Source: Nitrospira sp.
GTDB taxonomy: Bacteria; Nitrospirota; Nitrospiria; Nitrospirales; Nitrospiraceae
DNA length: 36,828 nt
Direction of reading: 5' to 3'
NCBI GenBank assembly: GCA_016873455.1
Contig: VGXE01000016.1
Span: forward strand, 1 to 36,828
The position numbers and the translations under genes were made by a program. Shown piece after piece: positions 1 through 6,959 of this stretch. Under the pieces are notes generated by a model. That model made no database searches, had not been told where the DNA came from, and was given only the letters and a program-made list of their open reading frames with translations. Within the stretch, counting starts at the first letter, position 1; the number at the start of each line of letters is the position of its first letter.

Positions 1-1
1 G

Positions 2-907
2 TTTGACCTGACGGAAAAATGGTTTGGTCTGTATCTGCAAGATCAAGTGCAGTTGCCGTATCACGTGCATCTGTTGGCCGGGATGCGGTATGACAATGCT
101 GAAATCAAGTCTGATAATACGTTCGGTGGCACCCAAACTTCGGACAAAAGTCTCCAGAGCAAAGTCGTGCCGCGCGTCGGTCTGCTCTGGCAACCGATCA
201 AGGAATTGGCCTTCTATGGCAATTATGTGGAAGGGTTCGGGCTGCCGAATCTTGGGTCGCGAGGCGTGGGGGGAGCCCAACTGAAAGGCCAAACCTCGAA
301 GCAGTGGGAGGTCGGTATCAAGACAGAACTGCTCGACGGGCGGTGGAGCGCCACACTGTCATGGTTCGATCTGACCAAACAAAACATCCCCACGGGTCAT
401 CGTGATCCGGCGCTGGCGGGCTTGGGATTTTTCGAGCTGACAGGGGAGGTTCGGAACCGAGGAGTCGAACTGGATCTCGCCGGCCAACTGCTTCCGGGAT
501 TAGATGTGATAGGCAATTATGCCTATACCGATTCTGAAATCACCAAAAACAACGATGGGACGCAAGGCAACCGATTCACGAACGTCCCAAGACATGCAAG
601 CAGTCTCTGGGCCACCTACCGATTCCAAGACGAACGCCTTCAGGGGTGGAAAGTGGGCAGCGGGGTCCTGGTGCGAGGAGAGCGCGAAGGGGATCAAGAA
701 AACTCCTATCAAATGCCGGGCTACGTGCTGTTCAACATGATGAGCAGTTACACGATGAATGTTTGGGGCGCCAGACTGACGGCGCAGCTGAACGTCGACA
801 ATATTTTAGGGCAGGAGTACTTCCCGAGCAGTGGCGGCTTCGGTCGCGCGCGGATTGATATCGGGACGCCGCGCTTCTTCACCGGAATGATCCGCATGGA
901 ATACTGA
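2..907 (+). CDS. TonB-dependent outer-membrane receptor, C-terminal part (5' end outside window)
   Basis: The reading frame is open from base 2, so only the last 301 residues are present. They alternate short hydrophobic and aromatic beta-strand stretches with loops, for example LYLQDQVQLPYHVHLLAG and KQWEVGIKTELLDGRWSATL, which is the C-terminal beta-barrel pattern of TonB-dependent siderophore receptors. The protein ends in ...RMEY, an aromatic terminal residue as expected for Bam-dependent outer-membrane insertion. The plug domain and TonB box would lie upstream. The substrate cannot be named, though ferric siderophore is most likely for this barrel type. A gene with a strong ribosome-binding site starts 17 bases downstream but is interrupted by the IS element. 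Confidence 0.9.
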   Translation, partial: FDLTEKWFGLYLQDQVQLPYHVHLLAGMRYDNAEIKSDNTFGGTQTSDKSLQSKVVPRVGLLWQPIKELAFYGNYVEGFGLPNLGSRGVGGAQLKGQTSKQWEVGIKTELLDGRWSATLSWFDLTKQNIPTGHRDPALAGLGFFELTGEVRNRGVELDLAGQLLPGLDVIGNYAYTDSEITKNNDGTQGNRFTNVPRHASSLWATYRFQDERLQGWKVGSGVLVRGEREGDQENSYQMPGYVLFNMMSSYTMNVWGARLTAQLNVDNILGQEYFPSSGGFGRARIDIGTPRFFTGMIRMEY

Positions 908-924
908 GCAGAACAGGAGGGCTG

Positions 925-1071
925 ATGCCCGGTGTTTCGGCGCTGAGCATCCGTTCGATCAGATTGCGTTTGCCTATTGAGGCGATCAGGTGGACGGCCA
1001 ACCGGTATCATCCGGCGGGCTGTCCGGTCGAAGCAATATCGACAGTCACTCTTGTCCAAAACAGCGTATGA
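925..1071 (+). pseudogene. Start of a gene cut off by the IS4-type element
   Basis: An ATG at 925 follows AGGAGG (915-920), 17 bases after the receptor stop, an arrangement expected for an operon partner. The first about 42 codons (MPGVSALSIRSIRL..., basic) lie outside the IS. The inverted repeat of the IS begins at 1052, and the frame closes at a TGA inside it at 1069-1071. I do not recognise the 42 residues. Genes after TonB receptors are often PepSY proteins or iron-uptake accessories, but nothing here proves that. No continuation is apparent on the far side of the IS. Confidence 0.4.
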
Positions 1072-1091
1072 CGTTGGGTCAGCCAACGGTG
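1052..1091 (+). repeat. Left terminal inverted repeat of the IS4 element
   Basis: It aligns with the reverse complement of 2377-2414. The shared core is TGTCCAA.A.AGC, followed by further matches around GAC..GGGT..CAGCC with one single-base gap. It lies 55 bases upstream of the transposase start. Confidence 0.75.
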
Positions 1092-1145
1092 TAGGGTGTT
1101 GGTGAATCGCCAAACTCACCTGCCCCCAACCGAAGGAGACCCCAC

Positions 1146-2324
1146 GTGAACGCATCATGCAGCCTGTTCAGTCAGATCCTCAAGCTCATCCCGCGCTCCG
1201 ACTTCGAGCGCATCGTGAAGGGGACGCGGGCCGAATATCGCAGCAAGGGGTTGTCGAGCTGGAGTCAGTTTGTGGGGATGTTGTTCTGCCAGCTCGGTCG
1301 GGCGCATTCGCTGAGGGAGATTGAGGGCGGGCTGAAGAGCTGCGAAGGCAAGCTGATCCACTTGGGGATCACAGCCCCAGTCCGCTCCTCGCTGTCATAC
1401 GCGAACGGTCACCGTCCGTGGGAGTTGTTCGAACAGGTCTTCTACGGCCTGGTCGAGACGGTCGCCGCCAAAGTGCAGGGCACAGGCAAGTTCCGTTTCA
1501 AGCACAAGCTGGTCAGTCTCGATTCGACCACGATCGATCTGTGCCTGTCGATGTACGACTGGGCGAAGTTTCGCCGCACCAAGGGCGCGGTCAAGCTCCA
1601 TTTGGTACTCGACCACGATGGCTATCTGCCCTGTTTCGGCCTCATTACCGACGGGAAGGTGCATGATGTCAGAGCAGCCCACCAGATGAACTTCGCCTCT
1701 GGCACGATTGTCGTGGATGATCGAGGCTACAACGACTATCGCTTGTTCGCCAAATGGACCGACGCCCAGGTGTTCTTCGTCACGCGCATGAAGGCCAACG
1801 CCCAGTTCGAAGTGCTTGCGGAGAGAGACCCGCCCCAGAACCGCCGCATCCTCAAGGATCAGACCATTCAGCTCACCGGGGTGGGAGCACAGGCGAAGTG
1901 TTCACATCGGCTGCGCCGTATCGAAGTGCGCCGTGAGGATACCGACGAAGTCCTCGTGTTCCTGACCAACCACCACGGGCTGGGCGCCAGCACCATCGCC
2001 GCCATTTACAAGGATCGCTGGCAGATCGAGCTGTTCTTCAAGGCTCTGAAGCAGAACCTGAAGATCAAGACGTTCGTCGGCACGTCGGCCAATGCGGTGA
2101 AGACCCAGATTTGGACCGCATTGATCGCGATGCTCCTGCTACGCTACCTGCAGCGATCTTCCCGGTTCAGCTGGAGCCTGGCCAATCTGGTGGCGCTGCT
2201 GCGCATGAATCTCTTTACCCATCGCGATTTAATGGCCTGGCTCAACGAACCGTTCACCACGCCACCCCATCAGCAGGACCACCCGCAAACCCGTTTGGCC
2301 TTCGCGTCATCTTGGACAGCATGA
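1146..2324 (+). CDS. IS4-family transposase
   Basis: This 392-residue DDE transposase should catalyse cut-and-paste movement of the surrounding IS. It has an N-terminal helical domain of about 75 residues like DUF4372 (LIPRSDFERIVKG...). The catalytic core has a first Asp in SLDSTTIDL, a second in VVDDRGYND, and the IS4 signature Y-(2)-R-(3)-E-(6)-K in YKDRWQIELFFKALK, which supplies the catalytic Glu. The start is a GTG preceded by AAGGAG with good spacing. All three acidic residues and the signature are present and the frame is intact, so it is probably active. The C-terminal SSWTA is encoded by a copy of the right-end core of the IS. Confidence 0.95.
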   Translation: MNASCSLFSQILKLIPRSDFERIVKGTRAEYRSKGLSSWSQFVGMLFCQLGRAHSLREIEGGLKSCEGKLIHLGITAPVRSSLSYANGHRPWELFEQVFYGLVETVAAKVQGTGKFRFKHKLVSLDSTTIDLCLSMYDWAKFRRTKGAVKLHLVLDHDGYLPCFGLITDGKVHDVRAAHQMNFASGTIVVDDRGYNDYRLFAKWTDAQVFFVTRMKANAQFEVLAERDPPQNRRILKDQTIQLTGVGAQAKCSHRLRRIEVRREDTDEVLVFLTNHHGLGASTIAAIYKDRWQIELFFKALKQNLKIKTFVGTSANAVKTQIWTALIAMLLLRYLQRSSRFSWSLANLVALLRMNLFTHRDLMAWLNEPFTTPPHQQDHPQTRLAFASSWTA

Positions 2325-2376
2325 GGAGGCACGCATGTGAACACCCGTCATCACCCGTCCAAAACCCGCATCAAAT

Positions 2377-2414
2377 CACGTGGGCTGCCACCCGGTCTCG
2401 GCTATCTTGGACAG
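2377..2414 (-). repeat. Right terminal inverted repeat of the IS4 element
   Basis: This is the counterpart of the left repeat; the outermost bases read TTGGACAG on the + strand. A direct copy of the 13-base core ATCTTGGACAGCA lies 95 bases further in (2309-2321) and encodes the transposase C-terminus. Confidence 0.75.
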
Positions 2415-2461
2415 CAATGTCGCGAGATAACAAAGCATACCGTTTAGATACGAAACCGCCG

Positions 2462-2489
2462 GTCACCGCATTTCACGCTTCACGCGCGC
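2462..2489. repeat. Heptad repeat tract, class B (TTCACGC type), copy B1
   Basis: Four 7-base units are visible: GTCACCG, CATTTCA, CGCTTCA, CGCGCGC. The tract abuts the stop codon (2492-2494) of the small minus-strand gene, separated by only 2 bases. It has the same 7-base period and motif family as the tracts at 14843 and 33772. Confidence 0.5.
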
Positions 2490-2491
2490 AC

Positions 2492-2722
2492 CTATTCGTC
2501 GTCCTCGTCATCCGCATCCATCGCCTCCTGTCGCTTCTGTTCCTCCATAGCGTTGTGGAGCAACATGCGGATAAACATCGAATAGAGCGAGCCTTTTTCC
2601 AGGGTGCCTCCCGGAGGAATCGCGATCTTCCCTTCCTTGATCATGCGATCCATCCAGGCTTTCTGATCGGGGGCGATCAAGACAGGAATCTCAACCAGCC
2701 CCACTCGTCCCATCATATCCAT
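2492..2722 (-). CDS. Small conserved-looking acidic protein, unknown function
   Basis: This 76-residue protein has a good ribosome-binding site: GGAGG six bases upstream of the ATG at 2720-2722. The body is amphipathic (IPVLIAPDQKAWMDRMIKEGKI, continuing to LYSMFIRMLL) and it ends in a strongly acidic tail, DADDEDDE. There is no signal peptide and no recognised domain. The start site, codon use and ordered composition argue for a real gene. It is bracketed by a class B repeat at its 3' end and class A repeats upstream of its start. Function unknown. Confidence 0.65.
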   Translation of the reverse strand: MDMMGRVGLVEIPVLIAPDQKAWMDRMIKEGKIAIPPGGTLEKGSLYSMFIRMLLHNAMEEQKRQEAMDADDEDDE

Positions 2723-2746
2723 CTTAATCCTCCGTCTATAACAGTA

Positions 2747-2779
2747 AGAGCGAATGGCATATGGCTAATGGCTCAAAGC
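2747..2779. repeat. Heptad repeat tract, class A, inverted orientation, copy A1a
   Basis: The units are GAATGGC, ATATGGC, TAATGGC, TCAAAGC, preceded by AGAGC. This is the reverse-complement sense of the tracts at 2821 and 2870, so the three can pair as a long imperfect stem. It lies 24 bases upstream of the start of the small acidic gene. Confidence 0.6.
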
Positions 2780-2820
2780 TGAAGACATAGAAGTGAGCAG
2801 CCAAACTCCTCTTCACCTGG

Positions 2821-2857
2821 GCCATACGCTATTCGCCATCAGCTATACGCTCTTCGC
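2821..2857. repeat. Heptad repeat tract, class A, copy A1b
   Basis: Five consecutive 7-base units: GCCATAC, GCTATTC, GCCATCA, GCTATAC, GCTCTTC. Each unit starts with GC, and the third base is usually C or T. The fixed period with degenerate content marks this as a repeat rather than coding sequence. Confidence 0.7.
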
Positions 2858-2869
2858 AACCGAACTCCT

Positions 2870-2897
2870 GCCATACGCCATTGGCCATATGCTCTTC
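2870..2897. repeat. Heptad repeat tract, class A, copy A1c
   Basis: Units GCCATAC, GCCATTG, GCCATAT, GCTCTTC. The run ends with the same GCTCTTC unit as tracts A1b and A4b. It lies 12 bases after A1b, in the leader of the nuclease gene. Confidence 0.65.
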
Positions 2898-2976
2898 TTG
2901 CGGCCATTCCAGCACGCCATTTTCTTCATTGTCAACCGAACGGGACTTGGCACGACCTGTGCGTATTCAGCTGGAC

Positions 2977-3576
2977 ATGAAGATCAGACCAGTCACTGTA
3001 CGCATGACATTCCTCTTGTGTTTCTCCCTATCCCTATTTCTGAATGACACCGTCTTGGCAGAGCCTCTGTCGAGATCTGATCTCGGCTCAACGATTCAAC
3101 CACAATGTGACCTCTGTTGGTATCCGGAGCCCAACGAGCAAGGCTCCGATCGCCTTCCCACCTGGAAACGGCGCCACCCGCCGCGCCCTCCGGACAGCAG
3201 GCCACAGCGGCATCCCAAAGGCCGTTACAAACTCACTCCCGACCGCAAACAGTCTCGCTTGTCCACGCTACGCGCCCGGGCGCGTGAAGAGATGCGGTTT
3301 CGCAACACAGGGCACGCGTCTGCCGTCGACGGTGACACCATTCGCGTCGGGGACGAGCGGATCCGGTTGCGCGGCATCGACACGCCAGAACTAGACGAAC
3401 CAGATGGACTGGCGGCAAAACAACGAATGGAAGACCTGCTCCGCAGCGGACCAATGGAGATTGTCCCCCACGGCCGCGACATCTACGACCGCCTCATCGC
3501 CGACGTGTTCATCAACGGCCAGAACGTGGCGGAGTTGCTAGCGAGCGAAGGATTCGTGAAGCCGAAGTTTCGATGA
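2977..3576 (+). CDS. Secreted thermonuclease-like (SNase-fold) protein
   Basis: The 199-residue product starts MKIRPVTVRMTFLLC and has a hydrophobic export signal ending near VLA-EP. After a proline- and arginine-rich linker of about 60 residues comes an SNase-like OB fold. This includes DGDTIRV (Asp118, Asp120), RLRGIDTPEL (Arg132, Asp135, Glu138) and DRLIADVFI (Arg172), matching the calcium and catalytic Arg positions of staphylococcal nuclease. It probably cleaves nucleic acid outside the cytoplasm. The frame is open further upstream to 2881, but that part overlaps repeat tract A1c, so I chose the start that yields a signal peptide. A later ATG at 3004 is also possible. No clear ribosome-binding site. 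Confidence 0.75.
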   Translation: MKIRPVTVRMTFLLCFSLSLFLNDTVLAEPLSRSDLGSTIQPQCDLCWYPEPNEQGSDRLPTWKRRHPPRPPDSRPQRHPKGRYKLTPDRKQSRLSTLRARAREEMRFRNTGHASAVDGDTIRVGDERIRLRGIDTPELDEPDGLAAKQRMEDLLRSGPMEIVPHGRDIYDRLIADVFINGQNVAELLASEGFVKPKFR

Positions 3577-3657
3577 ATTCAACAGCAAGAAACCCCTTGG
3601 ACTTCTTTCTCAATCCTGGCAGACTATGAGCCTCTACCTAAACAAGGAACAGTACCT

Positions 3658-3897
3658 CTGAGTCCGACAATCTTTCGAGCAGGAGGGTTCCGCTTTTACT
3701 TCTTCTCTCGTGAAGAGACGCGAATGCATGTTCACGTTTTTTGCGATCGCGGCGAGGCAAAATTCTGGTTGGAACCGACGGTTGAATTGGCCCATAATTT
3801 CGGCATGACTGCGCGACAAATCCGACAGGCGAAAACTCTTGTCGAGGAGCATGAGAATGAAATCCGCAGCGCTTGGCAAAAGCATTTCGGGAGTTGA
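3658..3897 (+). CDS. DUF4160 family protein (non-ATG start or decayed start)
   Basis: The frame encodes SPTIFRAGGFRFYFFSREE, then MHVHVFCDRGEAKFWLEP, and ends in ENEIRSAWQKHFGS. This is the full DUF4160 pattern (His-x-His followed by a KFWLEP strand) at the usual length of about 79 residues. There is no ATG, GTG or TTG at the expected start. The codon before SPT is CTG (3658-3660), with AAGGA 9 bases upstream, so either CTG is used or the start has mutated. The end overlaps the DUF2442 gene by 47 bases, and that family is a frequent neighbour of DUF4160. The function of the family is not established; the pair has the layout of a toxin-antitoxin-like module, but that is inference. Confidence 0.65.
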   Translation: MSPTIFRAGGFRFYFFSREETRMHVHVFCDRGEAKFWLEPTVELAHNFGMTARQIRQAKTLVEEHENEIRSAWQKHFGS

Positions 3898-4162
3898 AGT
3901 TACAAACATCTCCAGACATGGATTCTGGCTACTCCTGGGTAACCAGGAGCTCTTTGTTCCGTTCAAAGAGTTCCCCTGGTTTCGAGATGCCTCCGTCTCA
4001 GAGATCATGCATGTGGAATGGCCAAGCCCCAACCACCTGTATTGGCCTGATCTCGACGTGGACCTCGCTACGGAATCCATCAAAGCCCCAGAGAAATTTC
4101 CTCTCATCTCAAGAACATCTCGCACAACAAAACGCCCTCGTCGTCGAGCACAGACGAGATAG
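3851..4162 (+). CDS. DUF2442 family protein
   Basis: The protein begins MRMKSAALGKSISGVEV, or at the next ATG (3857). It carries the DUF2442 core: a GFWLLLGNQELFVPF strand region, the FPWFRDASVSEI motif and the HLYWPDLDVDLATESI motif, ending in PEKFPLISRTS. It is about 103 residues long and complete. It overlaps the end of the DUF4160 gene in another reading frame, which suggests coupled translation. DUF2442 proteins are small, cytosolic and often paired with DUF4160. A regulatory or antitoxin-like role is plausible but unproven. The C-terminus is basic (RRRAQTR). Confidence 0.8.
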   Translation: MRMKSAALGKSISGVEVTNISRHGFWLLLGNQELFVPFKEFPWFRDASVSEIMHVEWPSPNHLYWPDLDVDLATESIKAPEKFPLISRTSRTTKRPRRRAQTR

Positions 4163-4187
4163 AACGCGGGATTCGAAGCCCATCTTG

Positions 4188-4235
4188 GACAGCTTATCGG
4201 CGCGATGTCTTGATAAGTGTCTAATTTCCTTTTAG
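4188..4235 (+). terminator. Possible hairpin terminator after the DUF4160/DUF2442 pair
   Basis: GACAGCTTATC (4188-4198) pairs with GATAAGTGTC (4212-4221) with one bulged base, a stem of 10 pairs. It is followed by TAATTTCCTTTT. The T tract is imperfect, so terminator function is only likely. It lies 25 bases after the DUF2442 stop. Confidence 0.4.
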
Positions 4236-4337
4236 ACTCGCCATCCAGTGAGCTGCGTAGGTTCTCGTGCCATGCTGCGCGGGTAGCCTGCAGCAGACTT
4301 ATATAGTTAGAGCGACCATTCCGACTACGTTTATCAC

Positions 4338-5663
4338 ATGTCACTTCCCCACAACAGCGGCCTGACCTTCACTCCAACACTCGAGGACTTCGCAAAGTCC
4401 CGAGCAGGCACCGCTTCGACGGTTCTGTCCGGGAGCAATAATTCAGGAAAGTCTCTCGTGTTGAAGTACTTAAAGAGCACGATGGGCAAGACCGCCTACA
4501 TGATCGGCACCAATCGTTTTTACCACGTCTATCACTTCTCGACGGCGCTACGCGACCCAAACGAACTTGACCAGTTCGAGCACCAGTTCAACAGCAACTT
4601 TCGCAACGAACAGTACAACTACGAACAAAACTACATTGACCTGAACAAGATCATTGTAGGCCTCTCGGATAAGCAACGCACCGATCTCTTCACACTGTGC
4701 GGTCGCCTCCTTGGCTCCTCGATCTCCATGCGCAAGGTGGATGCGGACAATGACCTTTCAATGCGCTATATCGATATTGACGGGCAGAATCTATCCGTAG
4801 CGAGCACCGGAACGCGCCTCCTCATGACGATGCTCGGCATCTGCATGGACGATCGCTTCAAGACACTGCTTATTGACGAGCCGGAGCTAGGGCTAAGTCC
4901 GCGCATCCAACGGGCACTGTCAGCGTTTCTACATGATGCAACAGAGCGCGCGAAGTACTTTCCACACCTGAAGCAGGTAGTGCTGGCAACTCACTCAGCC
5001 CATTTCCTTCGCAGCACCGACCTCAGTAGCAACTTTATCGTTTCAAAAGACGGGGCACACATCACCCTCACTCAGGTTGAGAGTATTGGGGCCTTTCATC
5101 GCCTTCAATTCAACCTCCTTGGCAACTCTCTCGAAGGACTCTTCCTACCCTCCGCCATTCTCTACGTGGAAGGCCCCACCGACCAGAAGTACCTTGATCG
5201 AGTTATCGGGGCGCGCTTCCAAGGCAAGAACGTGGTCGTGATCCGTTCCGGAGGCGATGGAGAGCTTAAGAAGAAGCTACATGGTCTTCAGGAGAGTCTT
5301 GGCGGACTTCACACAAGCCCGCTGCGCAATCGAGTATTTGTGCTTGTTGACAGCGTACACGCTGCTGGCCTAAAAGCCGAACTATCCAAGATGGGAGTTC
5401 TGGACGACAACTTCATCGTATGGTCTCATAACGGTATTGAGTTCCTATATCCTCCGACGCTCGTCGCAGACATCTTCAAGACCGATGTAGGTAATGTCTC
5501 GTCGCTCAACTTGGAGGGTGATGTAGCAGCCCTGAACGACATCTCTTTCACAAAGAACCAGCTGTGCAACGAGGTTGTTACTAGGCTTCAACACGACACC
5601 GCGCTCCCCCCGGAATTGGAGTCAAAGCTTTTGGCTCGGATTCAAGCAGCGATACGCGACTGA
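4338..5663 (+). CDS. OLD-like ATPase with C-terminal TOPRIM region
   Basis: This 441-residue protein has an ABC/SMC-type ATPase: Walker A GSNNSGKS (32-39), a signature-like SVASTGTR (153-160) in place of LSGGQ, Walker B TLLIDEPELG (Asp180, Glu181) and H-loop ATHS (His219). A TOPRIM region follows: YVEGPTDQKYL (Glu278) and VLVDSV (Asp338), then GIEFLYPP. This is the order of OLD-family nucleases, several of which (OLD, GajA) act in phage defence. The usual DxD is reduced to DSV, so the nuclease may be weak or dead. There is no UvrD-type partner gene next to it. The N-terminus is short for the family but the Walker A motif is intact. It sits in the accessory stretch next to the DUF4160/DUF2442 pair. 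Confidence 0.8.
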   Translation: MSLPHNSGLTFTPTLEDFAKSRAGTASTVLSGSNNSGKSLVLKYLKSTMGKTAYMIGTNRFYHVYHFSTALRDPNELDQFEHQFNSNFRNEQYNYEQNYIDLNKIIVGLSDKQRTDLFTLCGRLLGSSISMRKVDADNDLSMRYIDIDGQNLSVASTGTRLLMTMLGICMDDRFKTLLIDEPELGLSPRIQRALSAFLHDATERAKYFPHLKQVVLATHSAHFLRSTDLSSNFIVSKDGAHITLTQVESIGAFHRLQFNLLGNSLEGLFLPSAILYVEGPTDQKYLDRVIGARFQGKNVVVIRSGGDGELKKKLHGLQESLGGLHTSPLRNRVFVLVDSVHAAGLKAELSKMGVLDDNFIVWSHNGIEFLYPPTLVADIFKTDVGNVSSLNLEGDVAALNDISFTKNQLCNEVVTRLQHDTALPPELESKLLARIQAAIRD

Positions 5664-5805
5664 TCTGCGCGCCAAGACCATGGAGTCGTTGCTTGACTCG
5701 ACATCTCGCGCAACTGAGGCACTTACCAAACGCCTCCCCTGGCTGGCTTGAGTCCCCGAACAATGAATTCTGAAACATTTGGTTACCACGGAGGGCCAAG
5801 AAATA

Positions 5806-5868
5806 GGGACATTCTGATTTTCTTGACGCGTGATTCAATCGTCTGCTTGCAACAATTCAGAATGTCCC
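5806..5868. repeat. Palindromic REP/MITE-like element E1 (left of barnase-barstar)
   Basis: GGGACATTCTGA at 5806 pairs with TCAGAATGTCCC ending at 5868, closing a loop of about 35 bases. The same arms recur in E2 (6960-7013). It ends 7 bases before the longest possible barnase frame. Such short palindromes resemble elements mobilised by Y1/RAYT transposases, but no such gene is in the window. Confidence 0.8.
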
Positions 5869-5941
5869 CATTCCCGTGCTCCCATGGGCAATTAAGACTC
5901 CCGCCCTCTCTATTGAACGCGTAACTGAGGCAAGAGCGCCG

Positions 5942-6376
5942 GTGCACACCCCTCGACGACTTCGAGCCCCTGTCGCTTCGTTTATAGTTTTGTTCTTCTT
6001 GTGCTGCGCAACCGGCATGGCATGGGTGCCTACAGCCATTGCAGCACACCTCGGCGAGAGCCCCTCCCCCGGAACCACACTCAGCCCTCCGGCAGAGACA
6101 GACGATCATGCGCCGGCCACAATACCTCCACAGAAAGCCCGAGACCTCCTCGCGCTGCTGCAGGAGCGTGGAGGCACGCCCCTTCCAGGCTACATCGGAG
6201 GGCGCGATTTTCAGAACCGGGAACGGCGCTTACCGCGAGGCCGCTATCGGGAGTATGATGTGAATCCCAAGATACGAGGCCGCGCGCGCGATGCCGAACG
6301 GATCGTGATTGAGCGGCGGACCGGAAAAGCGTATTACACAGGGGATCATTACCGGACGTTTCTTCCCCTCAACTGA
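5942..6376 (+). CDS. Barnase-type secreted ribonuclease
   Basis: The 144-residue product has an Arg-rich N-terminus and a hydrophobic segment (SFIVLFFLCCATGMAW), so it is exported. The C-terminal 60 residues match the barnase/N1 fold. YREYDVNP holds the general base Glu104, DAERIVIE holds Arg120, and TGDHYRTFLPL holds the general acid His136, equivalent to barnase Glu73, Arg83 and His102. It should cut RNA. A GTG at 5942 was chosen because it starts right before the signal peptide and has GAGG upstream; an in-frame GTG at 5876 is the alternative. The barstar gene follows 26 bases later, and both genes lie between palindromes E1 and E2. Confidence 0.85.
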   Translation: MHTPRRLRAPVASFIVLFFLCCATGMAWVPTAIAAHLGESPSPGTTLSPPAETDDHAPATIPPQKARDLLALLQERGGTPLPGYIGGRDFQNRERRLPRGRYREYDVNPKIRGRARDAERIVIERRTGKAYYTGDHYRTFLPLN

Positions 6377-6402
6377 TTTACACACTCGAATTGAGCCCGC
6401 AC

Positions 6403-6957
6403 ATGACCACAAAACAGACCGTACAGACCCATCTTCAGAAGGCTACCGCTCCCTGGTCATCTCTCCTTGTGACACCTCCAGGGACAGCCATCACGTCTCT
6501 GGTCAAGCCGCCGCCGGGATACGCGCTCCGGATCGTACAAGGCAAAAACTGCACCACTCCGACGGGCCTCTTCAAGGAGTTTGCCCGCGCCCTCGAATTT
6601 CCCGACTACTTTGGACACAACTGGGACGCGCTGGAAGAATGCCTGGCCGATTTGGGATGGCTTGCCGCAAAGGGCTACGTCGTACTCATTACCGAGGCAC
6701 AATCCGTCATTCCCGGCGATGACGAGGAGTACGAAACCCTGCTGGAGATCCTCAACGACGCGGGTGAGGCCTGGAGCAAGGGACAGACGGCTGATGAACG
6801 GCGCGCTCCGTTCCATGTGTTCTTTGTGGTCTCTGAGCAGGGCAAGTCGAAGCGGAAGCATTGGAGGCTGGCGGAACTCCCGTCTCTCGAACGAAAGACA
6901 CCGAGTCCCAAACGGGGTACAACGCGTTCGGTCAAACGATCAACACGAAAAATATAA
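6403..6957 (+). CDS. Barstar-like ribonuclease inhibitor
   Basis: This 184-residue cytosolic protein carries the barstar signature FPDYFGHNWDALEECL. In barstar this segment is LPEYYGENLDALWDCL and plugs the barnase active site. The residue equal to Asp35 is kept, and Asp39 is replaced by Glu, which keeps the charge that contacts the barnase His. It is twice the length of classical barstar (about 90 residues). It has an N-terminal extension of about 60 residues and a basic tail (SVKRSTRKI). It should protect the cell from the ribonuclease encoded directly upstream. The stop at 6955-6957 is 2 bases before palindrome E2. An in-frame TTG at 6391 could also start it. Confidence 0.85.
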   Translation: MTTKQTVQTHLQKATAPWSSLLVTPPGTAITSLVKPPPGYALRIVQGKNCTTPTGLFKEFARALEFPDYFGHNWDALEECLADLGWLAAKGYVVLITEAQSVIPGDDEEYETLLEILNDAGEAWSKGQTADERRAPFHVFFVVSEQGKSKRKHWRLAELPSLERKTPSPKRGTTRSVKRSTRKI

Positions 6958-6959
6958 AA

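Larger units (their letters stand above)
1052..2414 (+). mobile_element. IS4-family insertion sequence, about 1.36 kb, complete
   Basis: One full-length transposase gene is enclosed by imperfect terminal inverted repeats of about 38 bp. The left end begins TTGTCCAAAACAGC at 1052 and the reverse complement of the right end begins CTGTCCAAGATAGC at 2414. Matching continues inward through GGGTCAGCC versus GGTGGCAGCC. I find no clear target-site duplication: the flanks are CAGTCACTC on the left and CAATGTCGC on the right. Either the copy has undergone a flanking deletion or recombination, or the duplication has decayed. Confidence 0.8.

Noticed and set aside
1033-2425. Possible target-site duplication AGCAATATCG / AGCAATGTCG around the IS
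   Set aside because: The left copy is separated from the inverted repeat by several bases and the match is imperfect, so it is not a proper duplication.
2747-2897. Heptad tracts considered as a CRISPR array
   Set aside because: The units are 7 bases, contiguous and degenerate, with no constant 23-47 base repeat and no spacers; no cas1/cas2 is nearby.
4182-4193. Third copy of the IS end core ATCTTGGACAGC
   Set aside because: Only 12 bases match and neighbouring sequence does not resemble the IS terminus; it also forms part of the predicted hairpin, so chance is likely.
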